Source of the DNA: Clostridia bacterium | GTDB lineage: Bacteria > Bacillota > Clostridia > UBA1381 > UMGS1253 | Length of the DNA: 8,424 bases | Assembly (NCBI GenBank): GCA_017411585.1 | Contig: JAFQPV010000382.1 | Location: forward strand, 1 to 8,424 | Direction: 5' to 3' | In this document: one piece after another, positions 1 to 6,193 of the stretch | Position numbering within the stretch: position 1 is the first letter of the stretch | Layout: every line of letters starts with the position of its first letter | Notes under the pieces: generated by a model | The model's database searches: none | Told to the model about the DNA's origin: nothing | The model's input: only the letters and a program-made list of their open reading frames with translations | Made by a program: the position numbers and the translations under genes

Positions 1-60
1 AAAACCGTAATCAACCACGGAATAAAAAAGGTTGATAGAAAGGAGAAAGGTATATTGTAA
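1..60 (+). other. possible 3' end of an upstream reading frame
   Basis: Frame 1 is open from the window edge to a TAA at 58-60, giving 19 codons ending ...KKVDRKEKGIL. The other two + frames are closed by several stops. This may be the C-terminus of the gene before ispF. In many clostridia that gene is ispD or a PIN/TRAM protein, but the fragment does not resemble either well enough to name. It could equally be non-coding. A purine-rich AAGGAGAAAGG at 40-50 lies inside it and looks like a ribosome-binding site. Confidence 0.25.
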
Positions 61-80
61 TGACTGTTAGATGAGTCATT
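59..80 (+). repeat. 7-bp inverted repeat upstream of ispF
   Basis: AATGACT (59-65) and AGTCATT (74-80) are exact reverse complements around an 8-base spacer. The repeat sits between a good Shine-Dalgarno-like stretch (40-50) and the ispF start at 102. It could be a weak mRNA hairpin or an operator half-site pair; nothing in the sequence decides. The ATG at 60 inside it opens only a 4-codon frame (MTVR, stop TGA at 72-74). Confidence 0.3.
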
Positions 81-101
81 TACATTATACCAGAATGAAA
101 A

Positions 102-596
102 ATGATGCGAATTGGTCACGGATATGATGTGCACCGCTTAACAGAGGGTAGAGACCTCATTTTAGGCGGCGTAAACATTCCGTATGAAAAAGGACTTTTG
201 GGGCATTCGGATGCAGACGTATGTGTGCATGCGCTGATGGATGCTATTTTAGGTGCCGCGGCGCTCGGTGACATCGGTCAGCATTTTCCGGATACGGACG
301 AACGCTACAAAGGTGCTGACAGCTTAGAGTTGTTACGCGAGGTATGCATTATGATTGAAGACCTCGGCTACACCCTCGGCAATGCAGACATTACCATCAT
401 TGCACAAAAGCCGAAGCTGGCACCGTTTATCGCACAGATGCGCGAAAACATCGCTGACGTCTGCGGTGTGGATATCCACGACATTAATGTAAAAGCCACA
501 ACAACCGAACATCTCGGCTTTGAAGGTCGGGGAGAGGGCATCAGCACACACGCAGTAGCTCTGTTATATACCACGGAGCTGCCGATAGAAGATTAA
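102..596 (+). CDS. ispF: 2-C-methyl-D-erythritol 2,4-cyclodiphosphate synthase (IspF)
   Basis: Cytosolic enzyme of the non-mevalonate (MEP) isoprenoid pathway; it cyclises CDP-ME 2-phosphate to ME-2,4-cyclodiphosphate, releasing CMP. The 164-residue product matches the family over its whole length. RIGHGYDVHR at the start supplies the zinc ligands D9 and H11, the third ligand is H43 (VHALMDA), GHSDADV lies at 34-40, DIGQHFPDTD at 57-66, and KATTTEHLGFEGRGEGI at 131-147 is the family signature. Two adjacent ATGs (102, 105) are possible starts; the second corresponds to the E. coli start. Neither has a clear ribosome site in the usual window, which is odd because a good one lies about 55 bases upstream. 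The gene ends one base before a bidirectional terminator and converges on the mgtC-like gene. The upstream partner, often ispD, is not in the window. Confidence 0.97.
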   Translation: MMRIGHGYDVHRLTEGRDLILGGVNIPYEKGLLGHSDADVCVHALMDAILGAAALGDIGQHFPDTDERYKGADSLELLREVCIMIEDLGYTLGNADITIIAQKPKLAPFIAQMRENIADVCGVDIHDINVKATTTEHLGFEGRGEGISTHAVALLYTTELPIED

Positions 597-642
597 TTGC
601 ATAATAAAAAGGACTTCATATGAAGTCCTTTTTATTATGCAA
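597..642. terminator. bidirectional Rho-independent terminator, perfect 46-bp palindrome
   Basis: Bases 597-642 are a perfect palindrome centred between 619 and 620. The GC-richer core AGGACTTCA/TGAAGTCCT is flanked by A5 (606-610) and T5 (629-633) runs, so either transcript forms a stem followed by U residues. It serves ispF (+) and the convergent mgtC-like gene (-). The last codons and TAA stop (635-637) of the - strand gene lie inside it. Confidence 0.93.
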
Positions 643-1312
643 ATCTCAAAGACGACACACCTTCGCAAGTAGAAAGCGCAATCATCACTTCACCGATTTC
701 TTTGCCCATCGGCAATACCACATTTAAGTTCATCGCTATAAAGTTATCATCGTCGGTCACTGTTTTAATCTGCTTAACGGAAACATTCATTTCCGTTAAA
801 AGCGTCAGCACATTTTTCATAGCCACTTTGTCTTCTAATGTAAACTTAATTGAAAACTGGTTGCCATGCAAATGCAATTTGCTCGATACGCTGCGCAGTG
901 CTATCATCGCAAAGAGAAGCAAAAGCACAACTACGCCGGCTACGATATAGCAGCCTGCACCGATGGCAATACCGATACATGCCGTTGTCCAAATGCCCGC
1001 CGCCGTTGTAATACCGCGAATTCGGTTACCGTCAATCAAAATACTGCCGGCACCAAGAAAACCGATACCACTGATAATCTGCGCGCCCATACGCAAAAGC
1101 TCTGACGGAATACCGAAACGCAATACCGCCAACTCACTGACCACCATAATGGTCGCCGAGCCAAGACACACAATAATGTGTGTTCGAAGTCCCGCATCAT
1201 GGTTGGTGCCCGCTCTCTCCCAGCCGATGAGTCCGCCAAGCAGCACCGCCATCACCAGTCTAAGACAAATTTCGCCGAGCATACTCATCTCAGCAATTAA
1301 CATTGTGTTCAA
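635..1312 (-). CDS. MgtC/SapB family membrane protein
   Basis: Inner-membrane protein of the MgtC/SapB family. The product is 225 residues. About five hydrophobic segments fill residues 12-140, followed by a soluble C-terminal domain (about 150-225) of the ACT-like type seen in longer MgtC proteins. Family motifs are clear: GGLIGWERAGTNHDAGLRTH (26-45, with the conserved E32 and R43), CLGSA (49-53), GIGFLGAGSIL (82-92), GITTAAGIW (100-108). Members are linked to low-magnesium adaptation, acid tolerance and, in pathogens, modulation of F-ATPase or phosphate uptake; the role here is unknown. The start is TTG at 1312, chosen because AAAGGAG (1327-1321) lies 8 bases upstream; the first in-frame ATG (1303) is 17 bases away. 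A promoter lies at 1348-1376. It may also receive readthrough from the patatin gene 80 bases upstream. Confidence 0.93.
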   Translation of the reverse strand: MNTMLIAEMSMLGEICLRLVMAVLLGGLIGWERAGTNHDAGLRTHIIVCLGSATIMVVSELAVLRFGIPSELLRMGAQIISGIGFLGAGSILIDGNRIRGITTAAGIWTTACIGIAIGAGCYIVAGVVVLLLLFAMIALRSVSSKLHLHGNQFSIKFTLEDKVAMKNVLTLLTEMNVSVKQIKTVTDDDNFIAMNLNVVLPMGKEIGEVMIALSTCEGVSSLRFA

Positions 1313-1320
1313 TTCATTCG

Positions 1321-1327
1321 CTCCTTT
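1321..1327 (-). promoter_or_regulatory. ribosome-binding site deciding a TTG start
   Basis: Read on the - strand this is AAAGGAG, 8 bases before TTG at 1312. An out-of-frame ATG at 1317 lies only three bases after the site and opens just ATG-AAT-TGA, so it cannot be the start of the membrane protein. The spacing favours TTG over the in-frame ATG at 1303. Confidence 0.7.
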
Positions 1328-1347
1328 ATGTAGTATTCTTTTCTAAT

Positions 1348-1376
1348 ATTATACTATGGAAGTCAATCTTTTTCAA
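1348..1376 (-). promoter_or_regulatory. sigma-A-type promoter for the mgtC-like gene
   Basis: On the - strand, TTGAAA (1376-1371) is followed after exactly 17 bases by a perfect TATAAT (1353-1348). The start codon is about 35 bases downstream of the -10. A perfect TTGACA also occurs at 1382-1377, but it is 23 bases from this -10 and is probably not the one used. Confidence 0.72.
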
Positions 1377-1392
1377 TGTCAAAATATCTAGT

Positions 1393-2244
1393 TCATTTAT
1401 CCAAATGAAAAAGCTCTTTAATTTCCTCTAAACGGCGCATCGCTTCATCATAACCAAAATGATAGATACGGTCGATTTTCTCCAAGTCTTTTTCGAGCGA
1501 ATCAATCTGTACGTCTGCCGTCGGACGCAAAAGCACGGCTCGGCCTTCGCGCTCGAGCTGCTCACAATAGGCAACCGTTTCGTTATAAGTATTATGCCTG
1601 GTCAAAAGCCGATCAGCAAACTGCGGATACTTCTTTTTGAAATACCGATACGCAAACACATTCGCCTTTGACAGTTTCTTTTTATATTCCTTTGGGCGGG
1701 TCAATACGATTAAAAGCTTTTCATGTCCGTCCGCCATCGCCTTTTTGACGGGAATCGGATCACAAATACCGCCATCGTAATAAATCTCGCCGTCAATTTC
1801 GCACGGCGGAAATACAAACGGAATGGCACATGTTGCGACAAGCATCGTAAAATCACCGTTCATTTTTTTACCGTCCAAATATGCACTTTCACCCGTACGC
1901 AAATTCGTTACCCCGACACGCACGGTCTGATTACTTTTATTATATGTCTCCCAATCAAAAGGGTAAATATCGCGCGGCATGATCTCGTACGCAAACTTTA
2001 CTCCAAACAAGCTTCTGTCGGAGATATAATTGCACAAGCCGATGTAACGCTTGTCGTGGCGCAAATTCATCAGCACATTGTAGTTACGCTCTTTTTGTTT
2101 GGACACATAGGAAACACCGTCTGTTATACCGGCAGATACGCCAATTAAATACGGAAATTCCACGCCGGCATCCAAAAGCGCATCCATCACGCCTGCAGAA
2201 AATATCGGGCGGAAGGTGCCGCCCTCCAACACAAGCGCAGGCAT
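1393..2244 (-). CDS. patatin-like phospholipase family protein (YjjU/RssA-like)
   Basis: Predicted serine acyl hydrolase acting on lipids; substrate unknown. The 283-residue product starts MPALVLEGGTFR, giving the oxyanion-hole glycine loop at residues 7-12. The nucleophile elbow is G35-V-S37-A-G39 and the second catalytic residue is D157 in the DGG motif (157-159), so the Ser-Asp dyad is complete. There is no signal peptide or membrane segment, so it is probably cytosolic. The C-terminal 90 residues are charged and helical (KKKLSKANVF... RLEEIKELFHLDK). The ATG shares one base with the ddh stop (TAATG at 2246-2242), indicating translational coupling; a weak GAAAGGCG precedes it inside ddh. 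It is the last gene of the rqcH-ddh operon. It stops with TGA and no convincing terminator follows. Confidence 0.9.
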   Translation of the reverse strand: MPALVLEGGTFRPIFSAGVMDALLDAGVEFPYLIGVSAGITDGVSYVSKQKERNYNVLMNLRHDKRYIGLCNYISDRSLFGVKFAYEIMPRDIYPFDWETYNKSNQTVRVGVTNLRTGESAYLDGKKMNGDFTMLVATCAIPFVFPPCEIDGEIYYDGGICDPIPVKKAMADGHEKLLIVLTRPKEYKKKLSKANVFAYRYFKKKYPQFADRLLTRHNTYNETVAYCEQLEREGRAVLLRPTADVQIDSLEKDLEKIDRIYHFGYDEAMRRLEEIKELFHLDK

Positions 2245-3230
2245 TATAAAAGCGCCTTTCTAAGCTCTGCGCCGCTCTTCGGTGAAAGATATGCCGGCGC
2301 AATATCAAACACGGTCTTACAACCGCTTGCGCCTTCTGTACCAAGGCGATATGCCGCACGTGCATATGCCACAATAACAGACGCCGTAAACTCCGGATTG
2401 GAATCCAGCTTTAAGCTGTACTCAATCACGTGATTGTGCTCTAAATTTGCACCGGTCTTACCTGTACGAATCACAAAGCCGCCGTGCGGAATACCGCTGT
2501 GATCGCGCATTAGCTCCTCTTTGGAGATAAAATGTACCGTTGTGTCGTAATCTGCAAAATAATTCGGCATCGTTTTGATTTCATTTTCTATTCTCGCCTT
2601 GTCTGCGCCTTCCTCGGCCACAACAAAGCACTCTCGCAGATGCTTTTCTCTCGTCGAAAGCGCCGGATTCGCACCACTGCGCACTGCTTCAAGCGCAGCA
2701 TCTACCGGGATGGTATACTGCTTTGCATCCAAAACACCTTCAATACGGCGAATTGCATCCGAATGCCCCTGGCTGACGCCCTTGCCCCAGAAAGTATAGT
2801 CATTACCGTCCGGCAAAGCCGCGCCGGCATACAGACGGTTTAACGAAAACATACCCGGATCCCAGCCGACAGAAATAATGCCGACCTTGCCCGATGCCTT
2901 CGCCGCTGCATCCACCGCTTCAAAATGCTCCGGAATCTTTGCATGCGTATCAAAGCTGTCCACCACGTGAAAAAGCTTTGCAAGCGCCGGTGTTTGTACC
3001 GGCAAATCCGTTGCGCTGCCGCCGCATAGAATCATAACATCAATTCTATCCTGCATCTCAAGCGCCGCATCTACGTGCAGTACCTGCACCCCCGGCGTTA
3101 AAATTTTCACTGTTTCCGGCGCGCGGCGCGTAAATACCGCCACCAATTCCATATCCGCATTCTGACGAAGCGCACATTCTACGCCGCGTCCAAGGTTGCC
3201 ATAACCATAAATACCGATTCTGATTGCCAT
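2244..3230 (-). CDS. ddh: meso-diaminopimelate D-dehydrogenase
   Basis: NADP-dependent cytosolic enzyme (EC 1.4.1.16) that makes meso-diaminopimelate from tetrahydrodipicolinate and ammonia in one step, feeding peptidoglycan and lysine synthesis and bypassing the acylated dap route. The 328 residues match the family end to end: Rossmann loop GYGNLGRG (9-16), FTRR (33-36, likely NADP phosphate contact), CGGSATD (69-75), VDSFDTH (90-96), SVGWDPGMFS (120-129, D124), FWGKGVSQGHSDAIRRI (147-163), RTMPNYF-type segment as KTMPNYF (219-225), IPHGG (247-251), and KLDSNPEFTAS (274-284) for substrate binding. AGGAG (3244-3240) lies 9 bases before the ATG and abuts the rqcH stop. The next gene overlaps by one base. 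The enzyme is patchily distributed in bacteria, so its presence is informative about the lysine route used here. Confidence 0.96.
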   Translation of the reverse strand: MAIRIGIYGYGNLGRGVECALRQNADMELVAVFTRRAPETVKILTPGVQVLHVDAALEMQDRIDVMILCGGSATDLPVQTPALAKLFHVVDSFDTHAKIPEHFEAVDAAAKASGKVGIISVGWDPGMFSLNRLYAGAALPDGNDYTFWGKGVSQGHSDAIRRIEGVLDAKQYTIPVDAALEAVRSGANPALSTREKHLRECFVVAEEGADKARIENEIKTMPNYFADYDTTVHFISKEELMRDHSGIPHGGFVIRTGKTGANLEHNHVIEYSLKLDSNPEFTASVIVAYARAAYRLGTEGASGCKTVFDIAPAYLSPKSGAELRKALL

Positions 3231-3244
3231 TTTTATCTTCTCCT

Positions 3245-5011
3245 TTACTTTCTGAGTTTTCCTGCAAGCTCTGCATCCGGCGTGACATACACAGTGTTAT
3301 ACACATCGTAAATCACCATGCCCGCCTTTGCGCCGGACGGTTTTTTCACATTTTTAATCTGCGTGTAGTCCACAGGCACCTGCGCCGAATGCTTTGCACT
3401 CGAATAGGTTGCCGCAATAATTGCTGCTTCACGAAGTGTACGCTCCGGCACATCCTTATCAAGTCCCAGTTTAATTACCGTGTGCGATCCGGGAAAGTTT
3501 TTCGTGTGAAACCACAAATCCGCATTATTTGCAAAACGAAGCGTTAAATAATCGTTTTGCACATTATTTTTACCGCAATAAATGTCAAAGCCGTCACTGC
3601 TGACAAAATGAAGCGGGTCAGACATTTTTTGCACTTCCGCCTTGCCTTTTTTCTTTTGCACCCGCATAATGTAGCCATACTGTACCAATTCCGCACGGAT
3701 TTCATTTAAATCCGCCTCATTTGTTGCCATATGACAGTTTTGCTCCACACTTTCTAAATACGCAAGCTCATCGCGCGCAATTGCAAGCTGCTTATTTGCT
3801 TCGATCAATGCTGTTTTCGCTTTGTTGTACTTTTTATAATACTTCTGCGCATTCTTTTGCGGTGTCAGTGCCGAATCAAGCGTGATAACCACTTCCGGCA
3901 TATCCGTCTCATAATAGTTGAGCACACGCGCCTGCTTGTCACCATTTTTAATTTGATACAAATTGGCTGTAATCAAATCGCCGTAAAGTTTGTATTTATC
4001 CATATTCTGCGCATCAGCAACCGTTTTTTCCAAAAGCACAATCTTTTTTGCGCAACGGCTGATGTTATTCGTAATGATTTTTAAAATTGTCGCACTCTTT
4101 TGCTTTTGCCGCTCTGCGCTATCGCGAATATAATAATACCCGTCAATGACCTCACTCATCGATGCCATAGATTGCACATCTGCCGCACCGCCGTATTGCT
4201 TTATGGGCAGGGCACAAAACTCAATCGGTTTTTTTGTTCCATCCGAAATCAAGCACGGCGAAAAATCATCCTCGCGCACAAGCGCAAACACATCCGTCAA
4301 ACGATTACAGAGTCTCTTTTTCAGCGCATCTGTCAAATCGCTTGTTTTATAGTCTACACAGTCAAACACATTATAGCAAATCTCGCGTGCCACAAGCGGG
4401 CTGATGCCCTCAAACGCATTCAAAATCAGCTTATCAACCGTTTTTTCCTCGCTTGTTTCAATTGCCGCCAAAATTTCCGTTTCCGATGCCGTAATCGGAC
4501 TTAACTTTTCCTGTGGCGGTGGCCCCTCATAGCGCATACCCGGCAAAATCTGACGCACTGCGCTGACCGTAAAATCAATATGCTTAATCGCATCCAAAAT
4601 CTTTGAATTGTCATCGGTTAAAATTATATTCGAGTGGCGCCCCATAATTTCTATAATAAGATGCTTTACGGTTAAATCGCCAAGCTCGGTATACGATTCA
4701 ATCTGAAAATCGATTACACGCTCAAACCCTTGCTGCACTACCGCAATTACGCGCCCGCCGGACAAATGCTTTCGAAGTAGCATACAAAACATCGGTGCAC
4801 TTTTTGGATTTTCCTTCGTATGCGCAGTAAAATGTGCACGCGGATTTGCCGAGCTTGCCGACAAAAGCACTCTTACATTTTCTGTTTTTGTACGCATAAC
4901 AATTGCTAACTCATCGCGCTCCGGCTGATAGACCTGGTTAACCTTTGCATCGGTTAGTTTTTCGGAAAATTCCTTGCAAACTGCACGTACTGCAATCGCA
5001 TCAAATGCCAT
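3245..5011 (-). CDS. rqcH: Rqc2 homologue RqcH (NFACT family), ribosome quality control
   Basis: RqcH binds the 50S subunit carrying a stalled peptidyl-tRNA and adds C-terminal alanine tails that mark the chain for degradation. Older annotations call it fibronectin-binding protein A. The 588-residue product begins MAFDAIAVRAVCKEF. The NFACT-N domain carries VYQPERDEL (27-35), an acidic-Arg pair E97-R98, EIMGRHSNIIL (121-131) and a GPPP segment (163-166). A helix-hairpin-helix lies near 196-211, a coiled-coil arm about 295-445, and the NFACT-R (DUF814) domain about 465-575 with ADLWFHTKNFPGSH (497-510). Start: AGGAGG at 5025-5020 is 8 bases before the ATG at 5011; a GTG at 5020 is part of that ribosome site and is not a start. 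It is the first gene of an operon with ddh and the patatin-like gene, with a perfect consensus promoter. Confidence 0.95.
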   Translation of the reverse strand: MAFDAIAVRAVCKEFSEKLTDAKVNQVYQPERDELAIVMRTKTENVRVLLSASSANPRAHFTAHTKENPKSAPMFCMLLRKHLSGGRVIAVVQQGFERVIDFQIESYTELGDLTVKHLIIEIMGRHSNIILTDDNSKILDAIKHIDFTVSAVRQILPGMRYEGPPPQEKLSPITASETEILAAIETSEEKTVDKLILNAFEGISPLVAREICYNVFDCVDYKTSDLTDALKKRLCNRLTDVFALVREDDFSPCLISDGTKKPIEFCALPIKQYGGAADVQSMASMSEVIDGYYYIRDSAERQKQKSATILKIITNNISRCAKKIVLLEKTVADAQNMDKYKLYGDLITANLYQIKNGDKQARVLNYYETDMPEVVITLDSALTPQKNAQKYYKKYNKAKTALIEANKQLAIARDELAYLESVEQNCHMATNEADLNEIRAELVQYGYIMRVQKKKGKAEVQKMSDPLHFVSSDGFDIYCGKNNVQNDYLTLRFANNADLWFHTKNFPGSHTVIKLGLDKDVPERTLREAAIIAATYSSAKHSAQVPVDYTQIKNVKKPSGAKAGMVIYDVYNTVYVTPDAELAGKLRK

Positions 5012-5019
5012 ATATGCCA

Positions 5020-5025
5020 CCTCCT
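5020..5025 (-). promoter_or_regulatory. ribosome-binding site of rqcH
   Basis: A full AGGAGG on the - strand, 8 bases from ATG at 5011. The overlapping GTG (5020-5018) would extend the frame by three codons, but a ribosome cannot use it together with this site, so the start is set at 5011. Confidence 0.85.
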
Positions 5026-5049
5026 ATTACAATCAAATAAATAAATTAA

Positions 5050-5078
5050 ATTATACTGCTTTTTCCTTTAATTGTCAA
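5050..5078 (-). promoter_or_regulatory. consensus sigma-A promoter of the rqcH-ddh-patatin operon
   Basis: On the - strand, TTGACA (5078-5073) and TATAAT (5055-5050) are both perfect and exactly 17 bases apart, so strong constitutive transcription is expected. The likely start point is near 5043, giving a leader of about 30 bases. The -35 box lies two bases beyond the T-tract of the upstream gene's terminator. Confidence 0.92.
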
Positions 5079-5080
5079 GG

Positions 5081-5110
5081 AAAAGGGATTCTGTCTGTAG
5101 ACAGAATCCC
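5081..5110 (-). terminator. Rho-independent terminator of the acetylxylan esterase gene
   Basis: GGGATTCTGTCT (5085-5096) and AGACAGAATCCC (5099-5110) are exact reverse complements. Read on the - strand the stem begins 15 bases after the esterase stop and is followed by TTTTCCTT, a short U-tract. Confidence 0.88.
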
Positions 5111-5125
5111 CATATGTTTTACATT

Positions 5126-6091
5126 TTAGTCCTGAAGCATCATCATACATTCTGTGTCACGACGACCCTTGATAGCCTCATGACCGTAGTCCGGATAAAT
5201 AATCATATCCTTTTCGCAAGTCATATGATTGTATGCCGCAAACTGCGTCGACGGCGGACAAACATTGTCCATAAGACCGGTAAACACCGTTGTCTTTGCC
5301 TTGATTCTCGAAGCAAGGTTTGCAATATCAATATAACCTAAACGCATAAAGATTTCATCCTCACGCGCATGCGTCGGGTCGCAATGACGGAAATATGTGC
5401 GAAGCTCTTCGTACGCGCGCACATCCAAATCCATATCCCATACGCGCTTATAGTCACATAAAAACGGATACGTTGCATAAGCTCTCTTTAAGTTCGGATA
5501 CAGTGCCGCACACGCAAGTGTGAGCGCGCCACCCTGGCTACCGCCCTGCGCCGTGATATGGTTTTCATCCACATACTCCGTTTCCGCTGCCACTCTTGCA
5601 AGCTGCGCCGTGTCTAAAAACACATCGCGGAACAGCAGCTTCTGCGGATCCTCATTTTCTACGCCGCGAATAAACAGTCCATGATAGGTACCGCCACCGT
5701 AGCCACCGACATCTTCACTTGCACCGCCGCCCTGACCACGCGCATCCATTGCAAACACGGCATAACCCATTGCGGCGTGGCTGATGTGACTTTCAAAATC
5801 ACCCGAATCACCGGAATAACCGTGGAAATGCAACATACCCCTTAATTTGCCTTCAAACTTTTCCGGAATAATATGCTTTGCGTGAATGCGTGCACCGCTT
5901 ACACCATTAAAGTATATGTCGTAGCATTTAAAATTCTTAATCTGCACCTTAGATTCCACAAACTCTGCCTGTGGCTCTACAGCCGCCAACTCCGCAAGCG
6001 CCTTGTCCCAATATGCATCAAAATCTGCCGGCTTCGGGCTTGAACCCATATAGACCTTCAGTTCCTCTAACGGCTTATCAATCATTGGCAT
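5126..6091 (-). CDS. acetylxylan esterase / cephalosporin-C deacetylase family (CE7)
   Basis: Alpha/beta hydrolase of carbohydrate esterase family 7, which removes acetyl groups from xylo-oligosaccharides and other small acetylated substrates. The 321-residue product (from ATG 6091) has the family length and the N-terminal pattern PLEELKVYMG followed by FDAYWDKAL. Numbering from this start, the CE7 signature is complete: RGQ at 118-120, GGSQGG at 183-188 with nucleophile S185, D275 in LMDNVCPPST, and H304 in YGHE. There is no signal peptide, as usual for CE7, so it should act in the cytosol on imported oligosaccharides. AGAGGTG (6104-6098) is 8 bases before the ATG; the GTG at 6100 is part of this ribosome site and is rejected as start. 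The gene is monocistronic, with its own promoter and terminator. The adjacent broken glycosidase suggests a shared role in plant cell-wall use. Confidence 0.93.
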   Translation of the reverse strand: MPMIDKPLEELKVYMGSSPKPADFDAYWDKALAELAAVEPQAEFVESKVQIKNFKCYDIYFNGVSGARIHAKHIIPEKFEGKLRGMLHFHGYSGDSGDFESHISHAAMGYAVFAMDARGQGGGASEDVGGYGGGTYHGLFIRGVENEDPQKLLFRDVFLDTAQLARVAAETEYVDENHITAQGGSQGGALTLACAALYPNLKRAYATYPFLCDYKRVWDMDLDVRAYEELRTYFRHCDPTHAREDEIFMRLGYIDIANLASRIKAKTTVFTGLMDNVCPPSTQFAAYNHMTCEKDMIIYPDYGHEAIKGRRDTECMMMLQD

Positions 6092-6097
6092 AGCAAA

Positions 6098-6104
6098 CAC
6101 CTCT
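6098..6104 (-). promoter_or_regulatory. ribosome-binding site of the CE7 esterase
   Basis: AGAGGTG on the - strand. Its AGAGG core ends 8 bases before ATG at 6091. The GTG embedded in it would add three codons (V/M-F-A) that the family does not have. Confidence 0.75.
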
Positions 6105-6124
6105 AGTACAAAAATTCTACGGAA

Positions 6125-6153
6125 ATTATACTACTCCCATTTTCGAATGTCAA
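6125..6153 (-). promoter_or_regulatory. consensus sigma-A promoter of the CE7 esterase
   Basis: On the - strand, TTGACA (6153-6148) and TATAAT (6130-6125) are both perfect with a 17-base spacer. It lies in the 80-base gap between the glycosidase remnant and the esterase. No clear operator or cre-like catabolite site was seen around it. Confidence 0.92.
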
Positions 6154-6161
6154 TAAAAGAC

Positions 6162-6193
6162 TGCCCAAATTTTATATTTCTACTTCTTGGGCA
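6162..6193 (-). terminator. possible terminator at the end of the glycosidase remnant
   Basis: TGCCCAA (6162-6168) and TTGGGCA (6187-6193) form a 7-bp stem with an 18-base AT-rich loop that contains the TAA stop (6174-6172). On the - strand it is followed by GTCTTTTATT. The stem is short and the loop long, so this is weaker than the other two terminators. Confidence 0.5.

Noticed and set aside
963..1346. 127-codon + strand frame opposite the mgtC-like gene, and similar antisense frames elsewhere
   Set aside because: They are shadows of well-identified - strand genes, with no ribosome sites or recognisable domains.
1392..1409. 7-bp hairpin (TTCATTT/AAATGAA) over the patatin stop as a terminator
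   Set aside because: The stem is all weak pairs except one, and no U-tract follows on the - strand. Readthrough into the mgtC-like gene remains possible.
5009..5020. GTG at 5020 as the start of rqcH (three extra codons)
   Set aside because: The GTG is part of the AGGAGGTG ribosome site itself. ATG at 5011 has ideal spacing and matches family N-termini.
6089..6100. GTG at 6100 as the start of the CE7 esterase
   Set aside because: It overlaps the AGAGGTG ribosome site. ATG at 6091 has 8-base spacing and gives the usual family N-terminus.
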